A DNA stretch of 64,000 bases from Mucilaginibacter galii (GCF_014635825.1 NZ_BMDO01000013.1:54784-118783); one strand, 5' to 3'. Counted from the stretch's first letter, positions 50,355 through 59,481 are shown. The notes: generated from the sequence alone by a model not told the origin. Made by a program: numbers and translations.

Positions 50355-52001
50355 ATGTTGCCAAACATTGATTTTACCACTACCCAGGCTTACGAGTATT
50401 TGACCGACCACTTTACCGAATTAGAAGCCAAACAGCTTAAAGACCTATTTACTTCAGACTCAGAGCGATTTGCAAAGTTTTCGCTTTATTTTGAAGATAT
50501 GCTGTTCGATTACTCTAAGAACCGCATAGACGACAAGTGTATAGCTTTATTGATACAACTGGCTAAAGAATGTAGGCTAAATGATGCAATTGCAGCCATG
50601 TTTAGCGGCGAGGTAATTAACGCTACCGAGCAACGCCCCGTTTTACATATTGCCCTGCGCAACCAGAGCAACACTCCCATATTGGTTGATGGCAAAGATG
50701 TAATGCCCGATGTAAACGGTGTATTACAGCACATGAAAGAGTTTAGTGAGGCCGTAATTAGCGGCGAATGGAAAGGTTACACCGGCCAGCAAATTACCGA
50801 TGTGGTAAATATTGGTATTGGCGGCTCGGACTTAGGCCCAGTTATGGTGACCGAAGCTTTAAAGGCTTACAAAACACGCCTTAACCTGCACTTTGTATCA
50901 AACGTAGACGGCACCCATATTGCCGAAACGTTGAAGGATTTGAACCCGGAAACCACCCTGTTCCTGATAGCCTCTAAAACCTTTACCACGCAAGAAACTA
51001 TGGCCAACGCTAATAGTGCCCGCGAATGGTTTTTAAAAGGAGGTGCCGCCGAGGCCGATATTGCCAAGCATTTTGCAGCCCTCAGCACTAATGCTACAGC
51101 CGTTGAAAAATTTGGTATTGATACCGCCAACATGTTTGGCTTTTGGGATTGGGTTGGCGGTCGTTACTCTTTATGGAGCGCCATTGGCCTTTCTATTGCT
51201 TTGGGCGTTGGCTTTGATAACTTTGAAGCCTTGTTAGGTGGTGCCCATGCTATGGATAATCACTTTAAAACTACCGAGTTTGAGCAAAACATACCGGTAA
51301 TAGCCGCTTTGATGGGCGTTTGGTATAACAATTTCTTTGGCGCCGAAAGCCAGGCTATTTTACCGTACGACCAGTATATGCACCGCTTTGCCGCTTATTT
51401 TCAGCAGGGTGACATGGAAAGTAATGGCAAGTATGTAGACCGAAACGGTAACCCGGTAGAATATTCGACCGGCCCCATCATTTGGGGTGAGCCGGGCACT
51501 AACGGACAACATGCTTTTTACCAGTTGATTCACCAGGGAACTAAATTGATACCGTGCGATTTTATTGCTCCTGCAATATCACACAACCCTGTAGGCGAAC
51601 ACCACACCTTGTTGCTTTCCAACTTTTTTGCCCAAACCGAAGCGCTGATGAACGGTAAAACCTACGACGAAGTAGTAACCGAGTTAAAGGCAACAGGCAA
51701 AACCGAAGAAGAGATTGAAACACTGGCACCGTTCAAGGTATTTGAAGGTAACCGGCCAACCAATTCTATCTTACTTAAAGAAATTACACCACGCAGCTTA
51801 GGCTCCCTCATTGCTATGTACGAGCATAAGATATTTGTACAAGGTATTATCTGGAACATTTACAGCTTTGACCAATGGGGTGTAGAGTTAGGCAAGCAAT
51901 TAGCCGGAAAGATATTACCTGAGCTAAGAACTGAGGATAAGATCGAATCGCACGATAGCTCGACCAACGGGTTGATCAATCAGTTTAAAGAGTGGCGGTA
52001 A
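50355..52001 (+). CDS. pgi: Glucose-6-phosphate isomerase
   Basis: 548 residues. Active-site and family signature blocks are all present: NIGIGGSDLGPVMV (phosphate site), GGRYSLWSAIGLSIAL (signature 1), the catalytic GEPGTNGQHAFYQLIHQGTK and GIIWNIYSFDQWGVELGK (signature 2). It interconverts glucose 6-phosphate and fructose 6-phosphate, joining the fructokinase product of the left-edge sugar locus (if it is fructose 6-phosphate) to glycolysis. Standing alone between two terminator-flanked units, it is probably constitutive. Confidence 0.97.
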   Translation: MLPNIDFTTTQAYEYLTDHFTELEAKQLKDLFTSDSERFAKFSLYFEDMLFDYSKNRIDDKCIALLIQLAKECRLNDAIAAMFSGEVINATEQRPVLHIALRNQSNTPILVDGKDVMPDVNGVLQHMKEFSEAVISGEWKGYTGQQITDVVNIGIGGSDLGPVMVTEALKAYKTRLNLHFVSNVDGTHIAETLKDLNPETTLFLIASKTFTTQETMANANSAREWFLKGGAAEADIAKHFAALSTNATAVEKFGIDTANMFGFWDWVGGRYSLWSAIGLSIALGVGFDNFEALLGGAHAMDNHFKTTEFEQNIPVIAALMGVWYNNFFGAESQAILPYDQYMHRFAAYFQQGDMESNGKYVDRNGNPVEYSTGPIIWGEPGTNGQHAFYQLIHQGTKLIPCDFIAPAISHNPVGEHHTLLLSNFFAQTEALMNGKTYDEVVTELKATGKTEEEIETLAPFKVFEGNRPTNSILLKEITPRSLGSLIAMYEHKIFVQGIIWNIYSFDQWGVELGKQLAGKILPELRTEDKIESHDSSTNGLINQFKEWR

Positions 52002-52034
52002 GCATAACACTCTAATAAATAAGAGAAGTATTTT

Positions 52035-52071
52035 AAAAATGCCGGTCCTGATAATTAGGACCGGCATTTTT
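52035..52071 (+). terminator. Strong rho-independent terminator after pgi
   Basis: AAAAATGCCGGTCCT (52035-52049) pairs perfectly over 15 bp with AGGACCGGCATTTTT (52057-52071), loop GATAATT, followed by TTTT. Confidence 0.93.
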
Positions 52072-52131
52072 TTTACATGCCGTTAAACTTTTTATAGGTT
52101 AGGCTATCATACCTGAATAATACTTCAACCT

Positions 52132-52455
52132 ATGAAAAACTTCATCAAAACAGTTACTATCGCAATTACCGTAATGTTTTTTACCTCATGCGCATCGATT
52201 TTAGACTCGGCCAAGAGTGTAAACACCTCTGCTTTGCGTATAGGAATGACTAAGGCAGAAGTACAGGCAGCACTTCAAAAAAAGCCTTACGGTACAGTGG
52301 CTGCACGCAACTATCCCGAAACTAAAACTACTATTGAAGTATTACAGTATTCGGAAAACAATGGTCAGGGCAATCTTCAAAATTACTGGTTGTATTTTGT
52401 GAATGATAAATTAGACCGCTGGGAACCCGCAAGCAAATACGGGCCTGCTATATAA
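52132..52455 (+). CDS. BamE/SmpA-like small lipoprotein
   Basis: 107 residues. Lipobox FFTSC (Cys20). The short mature domain begins after KSVNTSALRIGMTKAEVQAALQKKP, the SmpA/OmlA pattern (LRIGMTKAEV), and ends with YWLYFVNDKLDRWEP. In proteobacteria the BamE lipoprotein helps the Bam complex; in Bacteroidota such BLIP-like fold proteins are plentiful and their roles vary. I call the fold, not the function. Small, monocistronic, outer-membrane or periplasmic. Confidence 0.75.
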   Translation: MKNFIKTVTIAITVMFFTSCASILDSAKSVNTSALRIGMTKAEVQAALQKKPYGTVAARNYPETKTTIEVLQYSENNGQGNLQNYWLYFVNDKLDRWEPASKYGPAI

Positions 52456-52484
52456 AGGACCGTTTCTCTAAAGCTTTAAAAAGA

Positions 52485-53570
52485 CTAATCAATTTTCGTT
52501 AATACCGGGGGCACATCTTTCATAATCTTGATCTGATAGAGATGAGGCCAGTTTTTGCCGGTGACGAACATTCGCTTTCCGTCAGCATCCCAGGCAATGC
52601 CGTTAAGCACATCGGCATGTGGGTCTTTCTGGTCTTCCGGATACAAAGTGGTGAAATCTATTTTACGCAATACGGCTCCGGTTTTAGGGTCAATAGCCAC
52701 AATGTAGCGTGTTTGCCAAATGTTTGCATATAAAAGACCGTCTATATATTCCAGCTCATTTAAGTTGTTTACCGGGCCTTTATCGTCGTACACATCAATC
52801 TCGCGTACCGTACGGTAATTATCTTTATCCATAACCAAAATTTGGTTGGTGCCGGTGGTGGTATTGTAGAGGTACTTACCATCGTTACACAAACCCCAGC
52901 CTTCGGCACCCTGTGTGTAAGCAAAAGTAGAAAGCAGGTTTAAAGTATTTTTATCGTAAACAAACCCTTTGCGCTCATGATAAGTTAACTGAATGATCTT
53001 ATTATCAATAACCGTAATTCCTTCGGCAAAAACGGCGCAATCTATATCTATCTTTTTTAAGATCTTCCCATTTACATCGGTTTTGCGCAAACTGGAATGC
53101 TGACCTTCATTACAGTAACCGCCATCACTTTCATAAAGCACGCCATCGTGGTACTCCAGCCCTTCGGTAAAGGAACTTGTATCATGCGGAAAAGTCTTAA
53201 CCACCTCAAAAGTATATTCCTCGGGCGCTTTAGATGCAAGTAGATTTATATTAGTACTTACTTCCTGTTCCTTACCTGCACTGTATACCTTAGCCGTAAT
53301 TGTTTTGGCGCCTAAGCTTAACGTATCGGTTGATAGTTCAACTGCTGAAGAATCTTTACGCGAGGCTATCCTTGCCGAGTCGAGCAGGTATACCACCGAA
53401 TCAGCCTTATAATTGGCCGGGTAGCTTACCTTTAAGCTCACCTTTTCACCCTGTTTGTAGTTTGAACCGGCATCTGGCGAAATGCTCAAGTTAGCCGTTT
53501 GGTTTTTTTCACCACAGCCTATAGCTGCAAGCAAGGCAATAGTAAGGTAAGGTATAAGTTTGTGCTTCAT
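52485..53570 (-). CDS. Glutaminyl-peptide cyclotransferase lipoprotein
   Basis: 361 residues. Lipobox LLAAIGC (Cys19). An N-terminal beta domain (about 27-110, YKQGEKVSLKVSYPANY) precedes the glutamine cyclotransferase propeller (about 120-361). Its marks are KTFPHDTSSFTEGLEYHDGVLYESDGGY, LTYHERKGFVYDK, EGWGLCNDGKYLYNTTG and VLNGIAWDADGKRMFVTGKNWPHLYQI. These fit plant-type (propeller) glutaminyl cyclases, which turn N-terminal Gln into pyroglutamate in exported proteins. It is the last gene of the dnaG-yraN operon (12 bp after yraN). That pairing has no obvious functional logic. Confidence 0.9.
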   Translation of the reverse strand: MKHKLIPYLTIALLAAIGCGEKNQTANLSISPDAGSNYKQGEKVSLKVSYPANYKADSVVYLLDSARIASRKDSSAVELSTDTLSLGAKTITAKVYSAGKEQEVSTNINLLASKAPEEYTFEVVKTFPHDTSSFTEGLEYHDGVLYESDGGYCNEGQHSSLRKTDVNGKILKKIDIDCAVFAEGITVIDNKIIQLTYHERKGFVYDKNTLNLLSTFAYTQGAEGWGLCNDGKYLYNTTTGTNQILVMDKDNYRTVREIDVYDDKGPVNNLNELEYIDGLLYANIWQTRYIVAIDPKTGAVLRKIDFTTLYPEDQKDPHADVLNGIAWDADGKRMFVTGKNWPHLYQIKIMKDVPPVLTKID

Positions 53571-53582
53571 TAAATTTTCGAT

Positions 53583-53951
53583 TTATTGCGGCGAGGGCCA
53601 AAAGGCATCTTCAATATGTTTTAAGGTATACGTATTTTGAGGGGTAAATAGTATTGCTATAATATCAAAACGTGCATCGCCCTGATGGTTCATTAAATAA
53701 ATATATTCATCGGCCGCCTGGGCCAGCAGTTTTTGCTTCCGGTTATCTACAAAATCTTCGGGCTGTCCAAAGCCGGTACCGGTACGGGTTTTAACTTCGG
53801 TAAATATAATGGTTTGATCTTTATAGTCAATTAAATCTACCTCGGCTTTGCCAAAGGTCCAATTCTCATCCAGTATTTCATAACCGGCAGCTTCAAGATG
53901 GGCTTTGGCAATGGCTTCGCCACGGCGGCCAAGTTCGTTATGGGTAGCCAT
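53583..53951 (-). CDS. yraN: YraN/UPF0102 endonuclease-like protein
   Basis: 122 residues. The family core is clear: ELGRRGEAIAKAHLEAAGYEIL, then the nuclease-type FGKAEVDLIDYKDQTIIFTEVKTRTGTGFG, with Glu/Asp, Asp and EVK forming a PD-(D/E)xK-like site, and VDNRKQKLLAQAADEYI. These proteins resemble Holliday-junction resolvases, but their role is not settled. The start codon overlaps the dnaG stop by one base, so expression is coupled to primase. Confidence 0.92.
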   Translation of the reverse strand: MATHNELGRRGEAIAKAHLEAAGYEILDENWTFGKAEVDLIDYKDQTIIFTEVKTRTGTGFGQPEDFVDNRKQKLLAQAADEYIYLMNHQGDARFDIIAILFTPQNTYTLKHIEDAFWPSPQ

Positions 53952-55888
53952 TACTTAATTATTACCGACCCCAAATAATCTACAATATGCTTCTCTATCT
54001 TCTTCATCTGCATGTACTGACTCATGATGATGTCCTGATCGGCCGGCTCCTGCGCGTTTTGCAGGTCGGTACGCAATTGATCGAGTATTTTGCCTACCTT
54101 TTGCTTTTTGAGGTGAAAGATAGCACCTAATATGGTAGCCTTCATATTCATCTGCTCTTCCTGTATAAAAATGCGGTGCATGTTATACCAGTTTTCGCTC
54201 AGGGTATATTTGGAGGCCAGTAGATCCACCGACAGGTCAACAATATGTTTATGCGGATGGTGGATGAAGAACTTTTCTTCCGGCAATACGCCGTTCTCTA
54301 ACTGTTCTTTATACAAAGCTACAAACTCTTTGCAATCGGCCTGTTCAAACTCTACGTCGCTCAATTCGGCTACAATAAAGGGACCGATATAAGTATTGGC
54401 AATGTTATCCCAATTGATGATCTGGTTGCCATAGATCAACAGGAGACGCACAATTTCGCGCTCTTGTGGCAAGTTAACTGCTACCGGTTTTTCAATGGGT
54501 ACAGGCTCGTCAAAAAAGTGCGGCTCGTCGGGCATTTCTTCCGGCTGCTGGTAAGATGATCTTTGCTGACTGTCTTTTTTACTTTTAGTCAGCTTCATCT
54601 TGTTCAGCTCGGTAAGTAAAATGCGCTCATCTATCTGTAACTGATGACTGCACTCGCGAATGAATACCGATGCCTTGATAGAATCGGGTATCTTGGCAAT
54701 GCTCTCCACAATTTCGCGGATGACGTTAGCCCGCTGAATAGGATCTTTACCGGCTTCTTTAAGTAGTATTTCTGTTTTATAGAGAATAAAATCTTTCTTA
54801 TTTTGCTCTATGTGCGTTTTAAAGGCAGTGCTGCCTACCTTGCGCACATAAGAATCGGGGTCGTCTCCATCAGGAAATGATACCACTTTTACGTTTAGTC
54901 CTTCTTCGAGAATCAAATCCAGTCCGCGTAGCGATGCCTTGATACCCGCCGCATCGCCATCATACAAAATGGTAATGTTCTTGGTAAAACGACCGATCAA
55001 ACGTATTTGCTCTACGGTTAACGACGTACCTGAGGAGGCCACCACGTTCTCTATCCCAGCCTGGTGTACCGAAAGCACATCGGCGTAACCTTCCACCAAA
55101 TAGCAGTTATCCTGATCGCGGATGGCTTTCTTGGCGAAGAAAAGACCGTAGAGAACGTTAGACTTATGATAGATCTCGGACTCGGGCGAATTAACGTATT
55201 TAGGTACGTTCTTATCCGTCTTAAGCGTACGGCCGCCAAAGGCAATTACCCGGCCTGTAAAGCCATGAATAGGGAACATGACCCGGCCACGGTACCTGTC
55301 GTACAGTGTACCGTTATCGCGCTTTACCGAGAGTCCGCTTTCTACTAAAAACTCAGATTGGTAGCCCTTGTTTATGGCATCGCTGGTAAAAGCTTCCCAA
55401 TTATCGGGCGAGTAGCCCAGTTCAAATTTTTTAATGGTTTCGCTGGTGAAGCCACGTTCTTTAAAATAACTTAAGCCAATGCTCTTACCCTCGGGGGTAT
55501 CCCACATGGCTTCCTGAAAGTACTTGGCGGCAAAACCACTCACGATCATGAGGCTTTCACGGCGGTTGTCGGCTTCTATATTTTCAGGCTTATCTAAAAG
55601 TTCTTCTACCTCGATGCCGTATTTTTTGGCCAGCCATTTTAAGGCTTCGGGATAGGTAAACTTTTCCAGTTCCATGAGGAACGTAACCGCCGAACCACCT
55701 TTACCCGTAGAGAAATCTTTAAAGATCCCCTTAGCTGGTGATACCGTAAACGAGGGCGTTTTTTCGTTAGCAAAAGGCGACAAACCCACGTAGTTGGCAC
55801 CCCGCTTTTTTAACTGCACAAACTCCCCTATCACCTCGACTATGTCGATGGCTTCCATTATACGGTCAATGGTTTGTTTGGTGATCAT
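53951..55888 (-). CDS. dnaG: DNA primase with a cysteine-less zinc-ribbon region
   Basis: 645 residues. The N-terminal domain has the primase frame (YVGLSPFANEKTPSFTVSPAKGIFKDFSTGKGG), but the four zinc ligands of canonical DnaG (Cys, His, Cys, Cys) are replaced by Ser37, Ala40, Asp58 and Thr61. The TOPRIM catalytic part is normal: YLVEGYADVLSVHQAG (about 265), ILYDGDAAGIKASLRGLD. The C-terminal helicase-binding region is long and acidic. Primase makes RNA primers for replication. It heads an operon with yraN (1 bp overlap) and glutaminyl cyclase. The missing zinc site may be a lineage trait or a compensated loss. Confidence 0.95.
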   Translation of the reverse strand: MITKQTIDRIMEAIDIVEVIGEFVQLKKRGANYVGLSPFANEKTPSFTVSPAKGIFKDFSTGKGGSAVTFLMELEKFTYPEALKWLAKKYGIEVEELLDKPENIEADNRRESLMIVSGFAAKYFQEAMWDTPEGKSIGLSYFKERGFTSETIKKFELGYSPDNWEAFTSDAINKGYQSEFLVESGLSVKRDNGTLYDRYRGRVMFPIHGFTGRVIAFGGRTLKTDKNVPKYVNSPESEIYHKSNVLYGLFFAKKAIRDQDNCYLVEGYADVLSVHQAGIENVVASSGTSLTVEQIRLIGRFTKNITILYDGDAAGIKASLRGLDLILEEGLNVKVVSFPDGDDPDSYVRKVGSTAFKTHIEQNKKDFILYKTEILLKEAGKDPIQRANVIREIVESIAKIPDSIKASVFIRECSHQLQIDERILLTELNKMKLTKSKKDSQQRSSYQQPEEMPDEPHFFDEPVPIEKPVAVNLPQEREIVRLLLIYGNQIINWDNIANTYIGPFIVAELSDVEFEQADCKEFVALYKEQLENGVLPEEKFFIHHPHKHIVDLSVDLLASKYTLSENWYNMHRIFIQEEQMNMKATILGAIFHLKKQKVGKILDQLRTDLQNAQEPADQDIIMSQYMQMKKIEKHIVDYLGSVIIK

Positions 55889-56035
55889 GTACTAAAAACT
55901 TCGCCTTAAAAACAAGGTAACAAAAATATAGAATTATACGCTCATATGCCCAGCCACAGGAGCAATTTTAATTTTACGGGCAGTGTATCAACCCCATTAA
56001 ATTAATCGTATTCAATATAACCTTTTACTTAATCC

Positions 56036-56521
56036 ATGATGAATAGATTTATTATAACTGCGCTATCGGTATTTTGCCTTTTGGCCAGCGCCTGCAAAAA
56101 AGACAAACAGGCTAAAGAACCCGATAACTTGTATTTAACAGCCACCAAGGATAACACCAATTGGATAACTAACTGGCACACCTACGCCGATGTGGATGCC
56201 GCTAAAAATTACGTGCTTGTTGGTATTAATAAAGAAGAGAATATCAACATTAGGCTTACGGTAAACAGCTCAAACCAATATGTATTGGTAGAAGATAAAA
56301 CCGTATTTTATATTACGGTAGGCCAGGATGTGATAGTGGCCAGTTACACTCCTGACAATAGCGCCGGTAATACGGTCAATGTTACCAACCACGATATTAA
56401 AAACGCATTAATAGAAGGCAATTTCAATATCAAGTTCAAAAAGATTTCCGGTGCAGACACTTATCCGGCTACGATAACTTTTACTGATGGTAAATTCAGA
56501 ATGTCAAAGGCGTATGATTGA
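56036..56521 (+). CDS. Hypothetical lipoprotein
   Basis: 161 residues. Two adjacent ATG codons (56036, 56039) begin the signal, with lipobox CLLASAC (Cys20). The mature domain is beta-rich (NLYLTATKDNTNWITNWHTYADVD, NIRLTVNSSNQYVLVEDKTVFYITVG, NIKFKKISGADTYPATITFTDGKFRMS). It resembles small lipocalin-like or jelly-roll lipoproteins of Bacteroidota. No function can be given. It is convergent with the 56524 gene (2 bp gap). Confidence 0.7.
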   Translation: MMNRFIITALSVFCLLASACKKDKQAKEPDNLYLTATKDNTNWITNWHTYADVDAAKNYVLVGINKEENINIRLTVNSSNQYVLVEDKTVFYITVGQDVIVASYTPDNSAGNTVNVTNHDIKNALIEGNFNIKFKKISGADTYPATITFTDGKFRMSKAYD

Positions 56522-56523
56522 TA

Positions 56524-57144
56524 CTAAGTTTTTGCGCGGCGATTCTTTTTAATACGATAACCAACCCATGTATGTACTCCGATTAAGATTAATCCGGTGA
56601 TGGCTATCGTAAATCGCACCAAAGGTGGTAGTACATTCTTTAAGCAAACAGAACCAATAGTTAATACCGAGGCAACAATGAGCATAGCATTCATGTAACC
56701 TTTTAAGGTGCCATACCATGCATAGTCTGCCCATGCTTTTAATTGATCGCTGTCAGGTGTATAAGTAAGCAATTGCCTGAAATGCTTTAAGGCAAAGTGA
56801 TAATCTTTGAGTTGATAATGGGCATAGGCTTTTTGAAAGCATAGCGTTAAATACCAGTGCTCCTGAGAGGGATCTATACTCAAGAATATCATGTTTTTTT
56901 CTATTACCGGCAAAAATAACAGCGCTTCGTCAATAGCTTTATTATATATACCTGTATCAACCAACGTTTTAATATACGTTGCTACAAGAGCCGCAAACTT
57001 TTTAAAGCTTTCAACCTCATCTAACTCACTTATTTGATGTAGCAAATCTTTCTTCTTTTCAATAAATGCAATTATATCATTCGGATTCCCGCTATACGCT
57101 TCTTCATATTCTTCAAAAAGTTTAAGCAGATCGTAATTGTTCAT
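56524..57144 (-). CDS. Membrane-anchored tetratricopeptide-like hypothetical protein
   Basis: 206 residues from the ATG at 57144 (MNNYDLLKLFEEYEEAYSG). The longer ATG 57207 start would run through a 29 bp palindrome in the promoter area, so I prefer 57144. The N-terminal two-thirds (about 10-140) are helical, with TPR-like pairs (SFKKFAALVATYIKTLV, WYLTLCFQKAYAHYQLKDYHFALKHFRQLL). Two transmembrane helices end the protein (about 147-168 and 175-195, NAMLIVASVLTIGSVCL, FTIAITGLILIGVHTW). Inner membrane, cytoplasmic TPR likely. The TPR may bind a partner; no family name. Confidence 0.65.
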   Translation of the reverse strand: MNNYDLLKLFEEYEEAYSGNPNDIIAFIEKKKDLLHQISELDEVESFKKFAALVATYIKTLVDTGIYNKAIDEALLFLPVIEKNMIFLSIDPSQEHWYLTLCFQKAYAHYQLKDYHFALKHFRQLLTYTPDSDQLKAWADYAWYGTLKGYMNAMLIVASVLTIGSVCLKNVLPPLVRFTIAITGLILIGVHTWVGYRIKKNRRAKT

Positions 57145-57167
57145 GTATAAATTAATTATTGTTGATG

Positions 57168-57196
57168 AGCATACTTTAATATAATTAAAGTATGCT
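57168..57196. promoter_or_regulatory. Perfect 13-bp inverted repeat in a divergent promoter region
   Basis: AGCATACTTTAAT (57168-57180) and ATTAAAGTATGCT (57184-57196) are perfect inverted repeats around ATA. They sit between the leftward TPR-like gene (57144) and rightward asnS (57243). AT-rich arms without a T-run argue for a protein-binding operator rather than a terminator. A TATTTTTG (57213-57220) downstream may be the asnS -7 element. Confidence 0.65.
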
Positions 57197-57242
57197 ATAA
57201 ATATCATTTATGTATTTTTGCGCTTTAAAGATAAATTAAAAG

Positions 57243-58679
57243 ATGAGTCAGCGAATTAAAATTAAAGCACTATTACAAACCGAACCTGCCGGGCAGGAGG
57301 TAAATGTTAAAGGATGGGTACGTACCTTTCGTAATAACCAGTTCATAGCTTTAAACGATGGCTCAACCAATAGCAACATTCAAATTGTTGTAGATTTTCA
57401 AAATACCGACGAGGCTTTGCTTAAACGTATAACCACAGGTGCGGCACTTAGCGTAACAGGAACGCTGGTAGCCAGCTTAGGTAAAGGACAAGCTGTTGAT
57501 ATAAAAGCTACCACTATAGAAGTTTTAGGCGACAGTGACCCGGAGAAATACCCGCTGCAACCTAAGAAGCACAGCCTGGAGTTTTTACGCGAGATTGCAC
57601 ACCTGCGTTTCCGTACCAATACCTTTGGTGCTATTTTTAGGGTACGCAACAGCTTATCGTTCGCGGTGCATACCTTTTTTCAGGAACGCGGCTTTGTGTA
57701 TTTGCATACGCCAGTAATCACGGCATCGGATGCTGAAGGTGCAGGCGAAGCATTCAAAGTAACCAACCTTGACCTCAATAACCCGCCACGTACCGAAAGC
57801 GGTGAGATAGATTTCAAACAAGACTTTTTTGGTCGTGCCACCAACCTCACCGTATCTGGCCAGTTAGAGGGCGAGTTGGGTGCGATGGCCCTGAGCGATA
57901 TTTACACATTCGGCCCTACCTTCCGTGCCGAGAATTCCAACACTACCCGCCACCTGGCCGAGTTTTGGATGATTGAACCAGAAATGGCGTTTTACGACCT
58001 GGCCGATAACATGGACCTTGCCGAGGCCTTATTGAAATACGTAATAAGCTATGCCTTAGAGCATAACCGGGAAGACATTGAGTTTTTAACCCAGCGTTTA
58101 ACCGAAGAAGATAAAAGTAAACCGCAGCAAGAACGCCAGGAAATGACCTTGTTAGAAAAGCTGCAGTTTTGCCTGGATAACGATTTTGAACGCCTCACCT
58201 ATACCCAGGCTATCGACATCCTGAAAGATTCGACTCCGAATAAAAAGAAGAAATTCCAGTACCTTATTGAAGGGTGGGGAGCCGATCTGCAATCGGAGCA
58301 TGAGCGGTACCTGGTGGAGAAACACTTCAAAAAACCTGTGATCCTGACCGATTATCCTAAGGAGATCAAATCGTTCTACATGCGCCAGAACGACGATGGC
58401 AAAACCGTCGCTGCCATGGACATCCTTTTCCCCGGCATAGGCGAGATAGTAGGCGGTTCGCAGCGTGAAGAGCGTTTAGAGCGCCTGGAGCAGCGTATGG
58501 ACGAGATGGGCATCCCTAAAGATGAACTGTGGTGGTATCTGGACACCCGCCGCTTTGGTGGTTGCCCACATGCAGGTTTCGGTTTAGGCTTCGAACGTTT
58601 GGTACTGTTTGTAACCGGCATGGGCAATATTCGCGATGTTATTCCTTTCCCACGGTTCCCTAAGAACGCGGAGTTTTAA
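57243..58679 (+). CDS. asnS: Asparaginyl-tRNA synthetase
   Basis: 478 residues. N-terminal OB-fold anticodon-binding domain (about 15-100, VKGWVRTFRNNQFIALNDGS). The class II catalytic core follows: motif 1 near RVRNSLSFAVHTFFQERGFVYLHTP, motif 2 FRAENSNTTRHLAEFWMIEPEMAF, and motif 3 GFGLGFERLVLFVTGM with the ATP-binding Arg. Between motifs 2 and 3 lies an insertion with many charged residues (about 275-340). It charges tRNA-Asn. Clean, complete gene. Confidence 0.97.
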   Translation: MSQRIKIKALLQTEPAGQEVNVKGWVRTFRNNQFIALNDGSTNSNIQIVVDFQNTDEALLKRITTGAALSVTGTLVASLGKGQAVDIKATTIEVLGDSDPEKYPLQPKKHSLEFLREIAHLRFRTNTFGAIFRVRNSLSFAVHTFFQERGFVYLHTPVITASDAEGAGEAFKVTNLDLNNPPRTESGEIDFKQDFFGRATNLTVSGQLEGELGAMALSDIYTFGPTFRAENSNTTRHLAEFWMIEPEMAFYDLADNMDLAEALLKYVISYALEHNREDIEFLTQRLTEEDKSKPQQERQEMTLLEKLQFCLDNDFERLTYTQAIDILKDSTPNKKKKFQYLIEGWGADLQSEHERYLVEKHFKKPVILTDYPKEIKSFYMRQNDDGKTVAAMDILFPGIGEIVGGSQREERLERLEQRMDEMGIPKDELWWYLDTRRFGGCPHAGFGLGFERLVLFVTGMGNIRDVIPFPRFPKNAEF

Positions 58680-58763
58680 CAGTAAATATACTATTGTCAT
58701 GCTGAATTTATTGAAGGCGCATGATGACAGGAGCAATAATTTCACTTAAAGCTTTTATCTATT

Positions 58764-59186
58764 ATGTGCAAGTACCCTAATATAAAAGACGCAAGTTTAG
58801 TAGGCAGTTATCCAGCACTTGTTAAATCAGGTGGTGGTTATGTTTGGGATGATGTTTTGGAATATAGAGTATGGTGTCATCCTCACAATGGAGCTGCTGA
58901 CACAGAAGATGGTGAAGATTATTATTATGTTTTTGAAACTTACGAAGATGCACTTGCTTTTTCAGAAACAAATAATGGAACTGAATCTCCACTGGCGCTA
59001 ATTGTACAAGAAGAGTATATAGATGAAGACGCACCGGGTCAATATGTGCATATTAAACAACAAAGACTTACAGAGTGGCCTGTTGAATTTTTAAGTCGCC
59101 CAAAACGCAATCCTGATACAATTCCCAACTTCTTATCACCTGATGCACCAAGCAATAGATTAGATATTTTGCGTGGATTAGCATAA
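58764..59186 (+). CDS. Hypothetical protein, lower GC than neighbours
   Basis: 140 residues, no signal or membrane helix. It reads KYPNIKDASLVGSYPALVKSGGGYVWDDVLEYRVWCHPHNGA, then DGEDYYYVFETYEDALAFSETN and later DAPGQYVHIKQQRLTEWPVEFLSRPKRNPDTIPNF (read in pieces). Codons are visibly more AT-rich than in asnS next door. I recognise a conserved small-protein pattern (YVFETYEDALAFSE) but cannot name a family; I have an impression that it is sometimes fused to acetyltransferases. It has a degenerate palindrome upstream (58697-58725). Possible accessory gene. Confidence 0.6.
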   Translation: MCKYPNIKDASLVGSYPALVKSGGGYVWDDVLEYRVWCHPHNGAADTEDGEDYYYVFETYEDALAFSETNNGTESPLALIVQEEYIDEDAPGQYVHIKQQRLTEWPVEFLSRPKRNPDTIPNFLSPDAPSNRLDILRGLA

Positions 59187-59481
59187 TTAGCGAAAGTTAT
59201 TTTATGCAGGGTGTTAATATGTGCGAATTTAAGATAAACTCCACTTCTAAAGAAGCGTCGGCCTGCCAGCGCACCCGGCCGGGAGTTGGCCTTGCGTAGT
59301 GGGAGGGATTGCGATGGCTTGGCCTTTTGCTACTTTGTGGCTAAGACAAAGTAGTAGCCCCTGCGGCAATGAGCAGACGAATTAAGTAATTAGCACAAAC
59401 CGGGTGTTCAAAACACACTACCCAGAATAGCAGCACAAACCGCAAAGATTGCTTCCTACCTCGCAATGACGTTAACGAATA
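59187..59481. other. Intergenic stretch with repeat remnants
   Basis: 295 bp. CTACTTTG (59331-59338) and CAAAGTAG (59347-59354) form an inverted repeat. The end near 59430-59471 carries GATTGCTTCCTACCTCGCAATGACG, half of the CGTCATTGCGA element found whole at 15958. The remainder is GC-rich and shows no gene. Confidence 0.55.

Noticed and set aside
57145..57207. Longer N-terminus for the TPR-like membrane gene from ATG 57207
   Set aside because: The added 21 residues would be encoded by the 29 bp palindrome and promoter-like DNA; the ATG at 57144 begins a normal soluble helix.
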